Shown: positions 12,358-20,584 of the stretch, piece after piece
How the letters are laid out: the number at the start of each line of letters is the position of its first letter
Numbering within the stretch: position 1 is the first letter of the stretch
Source: Peptostreptococcaceae bacterium
GTDB lineage: Bacteria > Bacillota > Clostridia > Peptostreptococcales > Acidaminobacteraceae
Length of the DNA: 64,000 bases
Reading direction: 5' to 3'
Assembly (NCBI GenBank): GCA_027064135.1
Contig: JAMOQG010000142.1
Span: forward strand, 1 to 64,000
The notes under the pieces: generated by a model
Databases searched by the model: none
What the model saw: only the letters and a program-made list of their open reading frames with translations
Told to the model about the DNA's origin: nothing
Position numbers and translations under genes: made by a program

Positions 12358-13002
12358 ATGGAAAGTGTTCAAAAAAGCGGAAAAACCGTTGAAGAAGCAT
12401 TACGGTATGCACTTGCTCGTTTGGGAGTAAATAGAGAAGAAGTTGAAGTTGAAGTTATTCAAGAGCCATCAAAAGGCTTATTAGGTGTTATAGGAAGAAA
12501 AGAAGCAATCATAAATGTAACAAAAAAAATTGAGAAACAAATTTTAGCTGTAGATGAAGTGAAAAATATATTAAATAAAATATTATTAAATATGGAAATA
12601 GAAGCAGAATTAAAAATTGAGGAAGTTGATAATTGTATTAATGTAGATATTAGTGGTGATGATATGGCACTAGTAATTGGAAGAAGGGGTGAAACTTTAG
12701 ATTCTTTACAATATTTAGTATCATTAGCAGTTAATAAAGATAAAGAAGAATATGTCAGAATTTTACTTGATGCTGAAGAATATAGAGTTAAAAGGAAGAA
12801 AACACTTCAAAATTTGGCTAGAAGACTTGCTAAAAAGGCTAAAACTAAGAAGAGTGATATTGTACTTGAACCTATGAATCCATATGAAAGAAGAATTATT
12901 CATTCTACTTTGCAAAATGTTTTTGGTATTAATACAATATCAAGAGGAAAAGACCCATATAGAAAAGTTGTAATTTGTTATAATAATAATCCTAAAAAAT
13001 AA
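12358..13002 (+). CDS. jag: Jag/KhpB RNA-binding protein
   Basis: 214 residues with the complete three-part plan. The Jag N-terminal domain covers about 1-52 (SGKTVEEALRYALARLG, SKGLLGVIGRKEA). The KH domain has the GxxG-like loop IGRRGETLDSLQYLV. The R3H domain follows, including MNPYERRIIHSTL. Members bind RNA and, in some Firmicutes, influence cell division and peptidoglycan synthesis together with KhpA. It begins three bases after the yidC stop. A terminator overlaps its stop codon. Confidence 0.95.
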   Translation: MESVQKSGKTVEEALRYALARLGVNREEVEVEVIQEPSKGLLGVIGRKEAIINVTKKIEKQILAVDEVKNILNKILLNMEIEAELKIEEVDNCINVDISGDDMALVIGRRGETLDSLQYLVSLAVNKDKEEYVRILLDAEEYRVKRKKTLQNLARRLAKKAKTKKSDIVLEPMNPYERRIIHSTLQNVFGINTISRGKDPYRKVVICYNNNPKK

Positions 13003-13025
13003 CCCAGTATATTACTGGGTTTTAT
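13001..13025 (+). terminator. Terminator after jag
   Basis: AACCCAGTA (13001-13009) and TACTGGGTT (13013-13021) form a perfect 9-bp stem with a 3-base loop and a short T-rich tail (TTTATT). It begins at the jag stop codon. mnmE starts 23 bases later, so some read-through into mnmE is likely. Confidence 0.75.
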
Positions 13026-13048
13026 TAATTAAAAAATGAGGTGATAAA

Positions 13049-14422
13049 ATGGAAGATACTATAGTTGCAATTTCAACACCAAACGGTGAAGGTGCTATTG
13101 GAATTATTAGAATGAGCGGAGAAAATTCGTTTGAGGTTATAAATAAAATATTTGTAAATAAATCAAAAAATAATTTAGAAAGCTATAAAAATAGAGAATT
13201 AATTTATGGACATATAATGGACGGAGAAAATGTAATTGATGAGGTTTTAGTATCTCTGATGAAATCACCAAATACATATACAACAGAAAACGTAGTAGAA
13301 ATTAATTGTCATGGTGGAAGTGTTCCAATTAGAAGAATATTAGATTTAATTTTAACTTTTGATGTAAGAATGGCTGATCCAGGAGAATTTACTAAAAGAG
13401 CATTTTTAAATGGTAGACTTGATTTATCACAAGCTGAAAGTGTTATGGATTTAATAAGTGCTAAAACACCGAAAGGTTTCGATGTAGCGTATAATCAATT
13501 AGAAGGATATTTATCTGTTAAAATCAATACTATTAGAGATAAATTATTGGAATTAATGTCAAAGATAGAAGTAAGTATTGATTATCCAGAAGAAGACATA
13601 AAAGATATTACTCATAATGAAATTTTAAATGAACTTAATGAAAATAAAAATATAATTAATAAAATGTTAAAAAATTCTGAAACTGGAAAAATAATAAAAA
13701 ATGGATTATCTACAGTTATCATAGGTAAACCAAATGTTGGAAAATCATCACTTCTTAATGCATTATTAAAAGAGGCAAAAGCAATTGTTACAAATATTCC
13801 TGGTACAACTAGGGATGTAATCGAAGAATATGTAAATATAAATGGAATACCTCTTAAAATAATTGATACTGCAGGAATTAGAGAAACTGATAATGAAATA
13901 GAAAAAATTGGAGTTAATAGAAGTAAATCTTTCTTTAATAAAGCAGATCTTGTAATTTTTGTACTTAATAATGCTGAAGAAATATCAAAAGAAGATAGAG
14001 AAATAATTCAATATATAGAAGATAAAAAAGTAATTATTGTAATTAATAAAACAGATTTAGAAAGTAAAATAGATTTTAATGAATTAAATGAATTATTAAA
14101 AAATAAAATTATGATTAGAACATCAATAACAAATGAACATGGAATTGAAGAAGTTGAAGATGAAATTGCAAAAATGGTTTATAATGGTGATATTAAATCA
14201 AGTGAAAATGAATATATTACTAATATTAGACATATTAATTTAATTAAAAAAGCCTTTAATAGTATTAATGCGGCAATTAATGCTACTGAAAGTGCGATAG
14301 GATATGATTTTATTGAAGTTGATATTAAAGATGCATACGATTATTTAGGCGAAATAACTGGTGATACAATTGGTGAAGATGTAATCGATAAAATATTTAG
14401 TAATTTTTGTTTAGGAAAATAA
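13049..14422 (+). CDS. mnmE: tRNA modification GTPase MnmE
   Basis: 457 residues. The N-terminal tetrahydrofolate-binding domain opens with DTIVAISTPNGEGAIGIIRMSG. The G domain is inserted around residues 218-375, with G1 GKPNVGKSS, the GTTRD switch, DTAGIRE and NKTD. The family's C-terminal motif is FSNFCLGK, with its catalytic cysteine intact. Together with MnmG it installs the (carboxymethyl)aminomethyl group at wobble U34 of tRNAs. mnmG follows 14 bases later. A GAGGTGATAAA ribosome site sets the start. Confidence 0.97.
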   Translation: MEDTIVAISTPNGEGAIGIIRMSGENSFEVINKIFVNKSKNNLESYKNRELIYGHIMDGENVIDEVLVSLMKSPNTYTTENVVEINCHGGSVPIRRILDLILTFDVRMADPGEFTKRAFLNGRLDLSQAESVMDLISAKTPKGFDVAYNQLEGYLSVKINTIRDKLLELMSKIEVSIDYPEEDIKDITHNEILNELNENKNIINKMLKNSETGKIIKNGLSTVIIGKPNVGKSSLLNALLKEAKAIVTNIPGTTRDVIEEYVNINGIPLKIIDTAGIRETDNEIEKIGVNRSKSFFNKADLVIFVLNNAEEISKEDREIIQYIEDKKVIIVINKTDLESKIDFNELNELLKNKIMIRTSITNEHGIEEVEDEIAKMVYNGDIKSSENEYITNIRHINLIKKAFNSINAAINATESAIGYDFIEVDIKDAYDYLGEITGDTIGEDVIDKIFSNFCLGK

Positions 14423-14436
14423 AAGGAGGTCAATGA

Positions 14437-16311
14437 ATGAATAAAAACTATGATGTTATAGTAGTTGGTGCTGGTCATGCTGGAAGTGAAGCTGCTTTGG
14501 CCTCTGCAAGACTTGGTTCAAGAACATTATTAATGACAATTAATTTAAATGCCGTTGCAATGATGCCTTGTAGTCCTTCAATTGGTGGTACTGCAAAAGG
14601 GCATTTGGTTAGAGAAATTGATGCTCTTGGTGGCGAAATGGGAAAAGTAATTGATAAAACATATATTCAGAGTAAAATGTTAAATACAAGAAAAGGACCT
14701 GCTGTACATTCTTTAAGAGCACAAGCTGATAAAAGTCAGTATCATATTGAAATGAAGAAAGTAATAGAGAATACAGATAATTTATATTTAAAACAAGCAG
14801 AAGTAATGGATATCATTATAGAAGATGGAAAAGTTGTTGGAATAATTGATAATTTAAAACAAACTTATAAAGCAAAAGCTGTTATTATTGCATCGGGTAC
14901 TTATTTAGGTGGAAAAGTATTTATAGGGAAAAACATTTTTATTAGTGGTCCAGATGGACTAAAAGCTTCAACTGAATTATCAAAAAATTTAAAAGCGCAT
15001 GGATTAAATTTAGTAAGATTTAAAACAGGAACACCAGCTAGAATTAATAGAAGAAGTTTGAATTTTGATAATATGATTTTACAAGTTGGAGATAGCGAAG
15101 TAATACCGTTTTCTTTTATGAGTGGAGATATTTCAAAAAAACAAGAACCTTGCTGGTTGACTTATACAAATGAAACAACACATGATATAATACTTAGTAA
15201 TTTGGATGAAACTGCTTTGTATGGAGGATTAGTAGAAGGTGTAGGCCCGAGATATTGCCCTTCAATAGAAACAAAATTGGAAAGATTTACAGGTAAATCA
15301 CGACATCAATTATTTATTGAACCAGAAGGTAATTATACAAACGAAATGTATGTTCAAGGAATGAGCACTTCATTACCACTTGATTTACAAATTGAGTTTA
15401 TGTCATCGATAAAAGGGCTTGAAAACGTTGAAGTTATGCGTCCTGCTTATGCAATTGAATATGATTGTATTAATCCAACTAAAATAGATGCTAAATTAGA
15501 GCATAAAAAAGTAGAAAATTTATTTTTTGCTGGTCAAACTAATGGTTCGTCAGGATATGAAGAGGCCGCTGCACAAGGAATAATGGCTGGAATTAATGCA
15601 CATTTAAAAATAAATAGTAAAGAACCTTTTATTTTAGATAGATCGGAGGCATATATTGGTGTATTGATTGATGATTTAATTACTAAAGGAACAGACGAGC
15701 CATATAGAATGATGAGTTCAAGATGCGAATATAGATTGCTTTTAAGACAAGATAATGCTGATTTTAGATTAACTGAGAAATCTTATAATATTGGACTTGC
15801 TACAGAAGAAAGATATAATACAATGCTTAATAGAAAAGAAGCTGTTAAAAATGAATTAAATCGATTAAAAGAAGTAATGATTAAGCCTAATGATCTAAAT
15901 GAATTTCTAGAAAAAAATGATAGTACATCAATTCATTCATCAAAATCACTATATGAATTATTAAAACGACCTGAATTAAATTATGAAAATTTGAGTAATA
16001 TTGATATTAATAGACCTGAATTATCAAAAGATGTGATATTTCAATGTGAAAATGAAATTAGATATGAAGGTTATATAATTAAACAACTTCAACAAGTTAA
16101 AAAATTTAAGAAAATGGAAACTAAAATGATACCAGAAGGTATAGATTATAATGATATTGAAGGATTAAGACTTGAAGCTAGAGAAAAATTAATTGAAATA
16201 TTGCCAAAATCTTTAGGGCAGGCATCTAGAATTTCAGGTGTTAATCCTGCTGATGTAAATGTAATGTATGTATACATTGAAAAAATAAAAAGAGAAAAAG
16301 AAAGTGTTTGA
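14437..16311 (+). CDS. mnmG: tRNA U34 carboxymethylaminomethyl synthase subunit MnmG
   Basis: 624 residues, standard length. The N-terminal FAD-binding Rossmann motif is VVGAGHAGSEAALA. Family signatures include CSPSIGGTAKGHLVREIDALGG and the FAGQTNGSSGYEEAAAQG segment. It is the FAD/NADH partner of MnmE (previous gene). AAAAGGAGG precedes the ATG. Its stop lies five bases before the likely start of rsmG, matching the classical gid operon. Confidence 0.97.
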   Translation: MNKNYDVIVVGAGHAGSEAALASARLGSRTLLMTINLNAVAMMPCSPSIGGTAKGHLVREIDALGGEMGKVIDKTYIQSKMLNTRKGPAVHSLRAQADKSQYHIEMKKVIENTDNLYLKQAEVMDIIIEDGKVVGIIDNLKQTYKAKAVIIASGTYLGGKVFIGKNIFISGPDGLKASTELSKNLKAHGLNLVRFKTGTPARINRRSLNFDNMILQVGDSEVIPFSFMSGDISKKQEPCWLTYTNETTHDIILSNLDETALYGGLVEGVGPRYCPSIETKLERFTGKSRHQLFIEPEGNYTNEMYVQGMSTSLPLDLQIEFMSSIKGLENVEVMRPAYAIEYDCINPTKIDAKLEHKKVENLFFAGQTNGSSGYEEAAAQGIMAGINAHLKINSKEPFILDRSEAYIGVLIDDLITKGTDEPYRMMSSRCEYRLLLRQDNADFRLTEKSYNIGLATEERYNTMLNRKEAVKNELNRLKEVMIKPNDLNEFLEKNDSTSIHSSKSLYELLKRPELNYENLSNIDINRPELSKDVIFQCENEIRYEGYIIKQLQQVKKFKKMETKMIPEGIDYNDIEGLRLEAREKLIEILPKSLGQASRISGVNPADVNVMYVYIEKIKREKESV

Positions 16312-16315
16312 TGTT

Positions 16316-17038
16316 ATGAATAATAAAAAAATATTTATAGAAAAAACATTTAAAATGAATATAAATTTAGATAGTGAAAAAGTTAATAAATTTGAAGAAT
16401 TTATGAATCATATGCTTTTATGGAATGAAAGAGTGAGATTAACCTCTATTACAGATGAAAATGAAATAATTGATAAACATTTTATTGATTCATTAACAGT
16501 TGTAAACACAAAATTATTTGATGGTCATAAAAAAGTTATGGATATGGGTACTGGTGGTGGTTTTCCAGGCATACCGCTTAAATTTTATAATGATGAAATT
16601 GAATTAACAATGATTGATTCAAGATTAAAAAAAATTGAGTATCTAGAAACTGTTATAGAAAAATTTAATTTAAAAAATACATTTGCACTTCATGGTAGAG
16701 CTGAAGATTATGGAAGAGATAATGAATATAGAGAAAAATTTGATGTTGTTGTTTCAAGAGCAGTTGCTGAATTGGCTACTTTAGCGGAATTTTGTCTTCC
16801 ATTTGTAAGTGTAAATGGATATTTTGTTGCAATGAAAGGTTCAGAAGTAGAAGATGAGTTAAATGATGCAAATAAAGCAATATCTATTTTAGGTGGAAAA
16901 GTAGAAAAAATTATGAAGTTTCAATTACCTGATAGTGATTTTAGCAGATCAATTATAGTTATAAAAAAAGTTGAATTAACACCAAAATCTTATCCAAGAA
17001 CTTCGGGGAAACCAAAAAAGAAACCAATTAAAGGATGA
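16316..17038 (+). CDS. rsmG: 16S rRNA (guanine-527-N7) methyltransferase RsmG
   Basis: About 240 residues. The class I SAM site reads MDMGTGGGFPGIPLKF, with the N-terminal family pattern WNERVRLTSITDENEI and IDKHFIDSLT. It methylates G527 of 16S rRNA; loss in other species gives low-level streptomycin resistance. I chose the ATG at 16316 because the protein then begins MNNKKIF, in line with family length. A GTG at 16304 inside the end of mnmG is possible. The Shine-Dalgarno is weak (GAAAG), suggesting translational coupling to mnmG. Confidence 0.95.
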   Translation: MNNKKIFIEKTFKMNINLDSEKVNKFEEFMNHMLLWNERVRLTSITDENEIIDKHFIDSLTVVNTKLFDGHKKVMDMGTGGGFPGIPLKFYNDEIELTMIDSRLKKIEYLETVIEKFNLKNTFALHGRAEDYGRDNEYREKFDVVVSRAVAELATLAEFCLPFVSVNGYFVAMKGSEVEDELNDANKAISILGGKVEKIMKFQLPDSDFSRSIIVIKKVELTPKSYPRTSGKPKKKPIKG

Positions 17039-17042
17039 TAAT

Positions 17043-17819
17043 GTGGAAAAAATTAACGATATATTATTTATAGATGTAGAAAACATAGTAAGAAATCCTA
17101 ATCAACCGAGAAATTATTTTGTTGAAAATTCGATAGAGGAATTAGCACAATCTATAAAGGAAGTTGGTGTAATACAGCCAATTAGTGTAAGAAAGAATGG
17201 AAAAAATTATGAATTGATACAAGGCGAGAGAAGATTAAGAGCAACTATAAAAGCGGGATTTAAGAAAATACCAACCGTAGTAGTTGATGTTAACGATGAA
17301 GAGTCAGCGGTTCTTGCACTCGTAGAAAATATTCAAAGAGAAAATTTAGGTTTTTTAGAAGAAGCTAACGCATATAAATATTTAATTGAAAAATATAGTA
17401 TTAGTCAGAAAGAATTATCAAGCAAAGTTGGAAAATCACAATCATCTATTTCAAATAAACTTAGAATATTGAAATTAGATGATGAAATAGTTACTAGAAT
17501 TATTAAAAATAAATTAACTGAAAGACATGCTAGAACATTGTTATTATTAGATAATATAGAAATGCAAAATAGAGTAATCGATAAAATTGTAAAAAACAAT
17601 TTAAATGTAAAACAAACAGATGTTCTGGTTAAAAATATTTTAGATGAAGTTAGAATTACTAGAAGAAAGAAGAATACTCAATATAAACTTGGAGCTGGAG
17701 TATATGTGAACACTATAAGAAAAGCATACAATCAAATCATTGATATTGGAGTAAACGCTGAATTTGAAAGAAATGAAACTGAAAATTATATAGAAGTGAA
17801 AATTAGAATACCGAAATAG
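17043..17819 (+). CDS. noc: Nucleoid occlusion protein Noc (ParB family)
   Basis: 258 residues starting on GTG four bases after rsmG, with an AAGGATGAT ribosome site. The ParB CTPase part carries the GERRLRATIKAG motif, then the helix-turn-helix (ELSSKVGKSQSSISNKLRIL). The C-terminal dimer domain ends IRIPK and contains VNTIRKAYNQIIDIGV, as in Bacillus Noc. Position between rsmG and soj also fits. The protein begins almost directly at the ParB core (IDVENIVRNPNQPR). The 20-odd-residue amphipathic membrane-anchoring helix that starts Bacillus Noc is missing. A likely Noc site is seen at 27194-27207. Confidence 0.88.
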   Translation: MEKINDILFIDVENIVRNPNQPRNYFVENSIEELAQSIKEVGVIQPISVRKNGKNYELIQGERRLRATIKAGFKKIPTVVVDVNDEESAVLALVENIQRENLGFLEEANAYKYLIEKYSISQKELSSKVGKSQSSISNKLRILKLDDEIVTRIIKNKLTERHARTLLLLDNIEMQNRVIDKIVKNNLNVKQTDVLVKNILDEVRITRRKKNTQYKLGAGVYVNTIRKAYNQIIDIGVNAEFERNETENYIEVKIRIPK

Positions 17820-17841
17820 TCTTAAATGGGCTATTTTTTTT
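17814..17841 (+). terminator. Terminator after noc
   Basis: AAATAGTC (17814-17821) pairs with GGCTATTT (17829-17836), including one G-T pair, and runs into T residues up to 17841. It overlaps the noc stop codon and separates noc from soj, which therefore needs its own promoter. Confidence 0.7.
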
Positions 17842-17975
17842 GTAAAAAGTAAAAAAAAATGTGATTTGAAGATATTTTGATGTGATTTACGGGATTATAA
17901 TGATTTATTTCCAATATTACTTATATTTATTGATAAAACAGTGTATAATAGAAAAAAGGATTAAAAGGAGTAATT

Positions 17976-18740
17976 ATGGGAAAAATACTAAGTATATTTA
18001 ATCAAAAAGGTGGTGTAGGTAAAACTACTACGGTAATTAATCTGGCAAGTTACTTAAGTAAGCATTCAATGAATGTTTTGATTGTTGATATGGATCCGCA
18101 AGCAAATGCAACAAGTGGTATTGGTATAAGAAATAAAAATGAATTAAGTTGTACTGTTTATGAAGCTTTAATGAGCGATAAAGAGATAGTTGAATGTGTA
18201 TCTGAAACAGAATTTGAGAGTTTAAGCATAATACCTGCGAATATTAATTTAGCAGGAGCAGAAATTGAAATGTCAAGGATGATTAATAGAGATTATTTAT
18301 TAAAAGATATTATTGATGTAATTAAAGATCAATTTGATTATATTTTAATTGATTGTCCACCATCTCTTAATGTTTTAACAATTAATTCTCTAGCAGCTTC
18401 GGATGGTGTTATTATACCAATTCAAAGTGAGTATTATGCATTAGAGGGAGTTAGTGAGTTAATAAATACATGTAAATTAGTTCAGAAACGTATTAATCCT
18501 ACTTTGAGGATAGAGGGAATTTTAATGACTATGTCTGATAAACGCACAAATTTATCAAAACAAGTTGAAGATGATGTAAGAAATTATTTTGGTGAAATTG
18601 TATATGATACGGTTATACCTAGAAATATACGATTAGCAGAGGCTCCTAGTTTTGGAAAACCAATATTTGAATATAGTCCTAATTCAATTGGAGCGATTTC
18701 ATATAAAAAACTAGCAAGAGAGATTATAAAGGGTGATTAA
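17976..18740 (+). CDS. soj: Chromosome partitioning ATPase ParA/Soj
   Basis: 254 residues. The deviant Walker A is KGGVGKTTTVIN, and VDMDPQANATSGIG follows, with YILIDCPPSLN as Walker B. This is the MinD/ParA form with the signature lysine at residue 11. It binds DNA as an ATP dimer and, with Spo0J, controls origin segregation and DnaA activity. Its stop abuts the start of spo0J (18741). TATAAT at 17944-17949 upstream is a probable -10 box, and AAAAGGAG is the ribosome site. Confidence 0.96.
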   Translation: MGKILSIFNQKGGVGKTTTVINLASYLSKHSMNVLIVDMDPQANATSGIGIRNKNELSCTVYEALMSDKEIVECVSETEFESLSIIPANINLAGAEIEMSRMINRDYLLKDIIDVIKDQFDYILIDCPPSLNVLTINSLAASDGVIIPIQSEYYALEGVSELINTCKLVQKRINPTLRIEGILMTMSDKRTNLSKQVEDDVRNYFGEIVYDTVIPRNIRLAEAPSFGKPIFEYSPNSIGAISYKKLAREIIKGD

Positions 18741-19574
18741 ATGAAAAGCAAAGGTTTAGGAAGAGGGTTAGGAGCATTAATATCAGAAAATAGCACTGAT
18801 GAAAATGAAAAATTATTATCAATGGATGTTGATAAGATTAAACCAAATAGAAAGCAACCTAGAAAAGAATTTGATAGTCTAAAAATGAATGAGCTAATGA
18901 ATTCGATACAGCAGTATGGAATAATTCAGCCTATTGTTGTTAGATCTGTTGTTAATGGGTATGAAATAATTGCAGGTGAAAGAAGATGGAGAGCTGCAAA
19001 AAATTTAAATATTGGAAGTGTTCCGGTAGTTGTAAGAAAAGCTGATGATGAAACAGTTTCAAAATTAGCGTTAATTGAAAATATTCAAAGAGAAGATTTA
19101 AATGAGATAGAGGAAGCTAATGCTTATGCGTTATTAATAGAAGAATATAATCTAACTCAGAAAGAACTTTCAGAAATTGTTGGAAAAAGTAGATCATATA
19201 TTGCAAATATCTTGAGATTATTAAAGCTTGACGAAAAAATTAAGATTGAGTTGATTAATGGTGAGATAACAAATGGACATGCTCGAGCATTATTATCTTT
19301 GGAAAATAAAAAGGATAGATTAAAGATTTTAGAGATAATAATTAAAAGAAATTATTCAGTTAGAAAAACTGAAAGCTTTATTAAAAATTACTTAACTAAA
19401 ACTGAAAAAGTAGATAAATATGTAAAAACGAATGAAGTAGTTGAGTTTGAAAATAAGCTTACTGATAGGTTTGGAACTAAAGTTAATATAAAGCATAACA
19501 ATAAATTCAAAGGGAAAATAGAAATAGAGTATTACAATTTAGATGATCTAAATAGAATACTTGAAATCATATAA
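18741..19574 (+). CDS. spo0J: Chromosome partitioning protein ParB/Spo0J
   Basis: 277 residues. It begins MKSKGLGRGLGALIS, the conserved ParA-contacting N-terminus of ParB. The CTPase motif GERRWRAAKNL and the helix-turn-helix ELSEIVGKSRSYIANILRLL follow, with a C-terminal dimer domain. It loads at parS, slides as a CTP clamp and recruits SMC. Two parS sites follow its stop codon directly. It directly abuts soj. It is clearly a separate lineage from the noc product despite the shared ParB core. Confidence 0.97.
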   Translation: MKSKGLGRGLGALISENSTDENEKLLSMDVDKIKPNRKQPRKEFDSLKMNELMNSIQQYGIIQPIVVRSVVNGYEIIAGERRWRAAKNLNIGSVPVVVRKADDETVSKLALIENIQREDLNEIEEANAYALLIEEYNLTQKELSEIVGKSRSYIANILRLLKLDEKIKIELINGEITNGHARALLSLENKKDRLKILEIIIKRNYSVRKTESFIKNYLTKTEKVDKYVKTNEVVEFENKLTDRFGTKVNIKHNNKFKGKIEIEYYNLDDLNRILEII

Positions 19575-19590
19575 TGTTTCACGTGAAACT
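19575..19590. promoter_or_regulatory. parS site 1
   Basis: TGTTTCACGTGAAACT matches the 16-bp parS consensus at 15 positions; only the last base differs. It begins at the first base after the spo0J stop codon. Confidence 0.92.
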
Positions 19591-19611
19591 CTTCATAAAG
19601 AAGAGTTTTTT
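19586..19611 (+). terminator. Terminator of soj-spo0J between two parS sites
   Basis: AAACTCTT (19586-19593) pairs with AAGAGTTT (19601-19608) around the loop CATAAAG, followed by T residues to 19611. The left arm uses the end of parS 1, and the T-run touches the start of parS 2. Confidence 0.8.
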
Positions 19612-19626
19612 GTTTCACGTGAAACA
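19611..19626. promoter_or_regulatory. parS site 2
   Basis: TGTTTCACGTGAAACA is a perfect 16-bp parS palindrome. With site 1 it makes the whole of 19573-19628 a near-perfect large inverted repeat centred on the terminator loop. Confidence 0.95.
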
Positions 19627-19705
19627 TTATATTTAAATTAAAGTGATATTGTGTTAAGATAATAATAGAATACTAATATTAATATTAATGTTAATGAGGA
19701 GTCTT

Positions 19706-20578
19706 ATGAGAAAAATACTATTTGTTATTAATCCAATTGCTGGGAAAAGGAATGGTAAAATTCTTATCCCAATTATTAAAGAACGCTTTGCAGATTATGA
19801 TTATGATATTGTAATATCAACAAAAAAATCAATTATTACAGAGTTAGTTCGAAAAAAAATTGAAGAAAAGAATTACAGTGATATCATTGCAGCGGGTGGT
19901 GATGGAACGTTAACCGAGGTAATAAATGGAGTTGTTGGGCATAATATTACTATTGGTTTATTGCCAATAGGCTCTGGTAATGATTTTGCAAAAACTCTTA
20001 ATATTGGAAGTAATATAGATGATGCAATTAACATAATAAAGGGAAATACTCGTCGAAAAGTGTATACTTGTAGTATAAATGATATTACATTTATTAATGT
20101 AGTTGGTATTGGGATAGATGCTGAGATACTTAATTATAAGGAAAATAGTAAAATTTTAAAAGGTAAAATAAATTATTTAGTTTCAACTTTAAGAGGGATA
20201 ATTAACTATTCTCCTACAAAAAAAGATGTATATATAGATAATGAATTAATCAGCAAGAATACGCTATTTATAGCCATTGGTAACGGAAAATATATAGGCA
20301 GTGGAATGAAAATTACTCCTTATGCAAATATTGAAAGCCAAGAGTTCAATATTTGTATAGTAGGAAATATAAAAAAACACACACTTGTAAAAAGCCTTAC
20401 AAAATTATATAAAGGAACACATGGAGAAGTTGATGGAATTGATATGTACTTTGGAAAAAATATAAAAATTGAATTTGAAAGTGAAATTCCAGTTGACGTT
20501 GATGGTTCATTGATGAAATTAAAAAAAGTTCATATTAAAAAGAATAAAAAAATGATAAATTTTCTAGTTAAGGAGTAA
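19706..20578 (+). CDS. Diacylglycerol/lipid kinase (DagK/YegS family)
   Basis: About 290 residues. The N-terminus reads ILFVINPIAGKRNG. The catalytic GGDGTLTEVINGV motif and the LPIGSGNDFAKTL motif define the DAG-kinase catalytic fold. The soluble family members phosphorylate diacylglycerol released during lipoteichoic acid synthesis, or related lipids; the substrate here is not proven. The ATG at 19706 is chosen because GAGGAG lies seven bases before it. It is followed six bases later by a regulator gene. Part of the transcript region just upstream is the parS block. Confidence 0.9.
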   Translation: MRKILFVINPIAGKRNGKILIPIIKERFADYDYDIVISTKKSIITELVRKKIEEKNYSDIIAAGGDGTLTEVINGVVGHNITIGLLPIGSGNDFAKTLNIGSNIDDAINIIKGNTRRKVYTCSINDITFINVVGIGIDAEILNYKENSKILKGKINYLVSTLRGIINYSPTKKDVYIDNELISKNTLFIAIGNGKYIGSGMKITPYANIESQEFNICIVGNIKKHTLVKSLTKLYKGTHGEVDGIDMYFGKNIKIEFESEIPVDVDGSLMKLKKVHIKKNKKMINFLVKE

Positions 20579-20584
20579 TAATTT

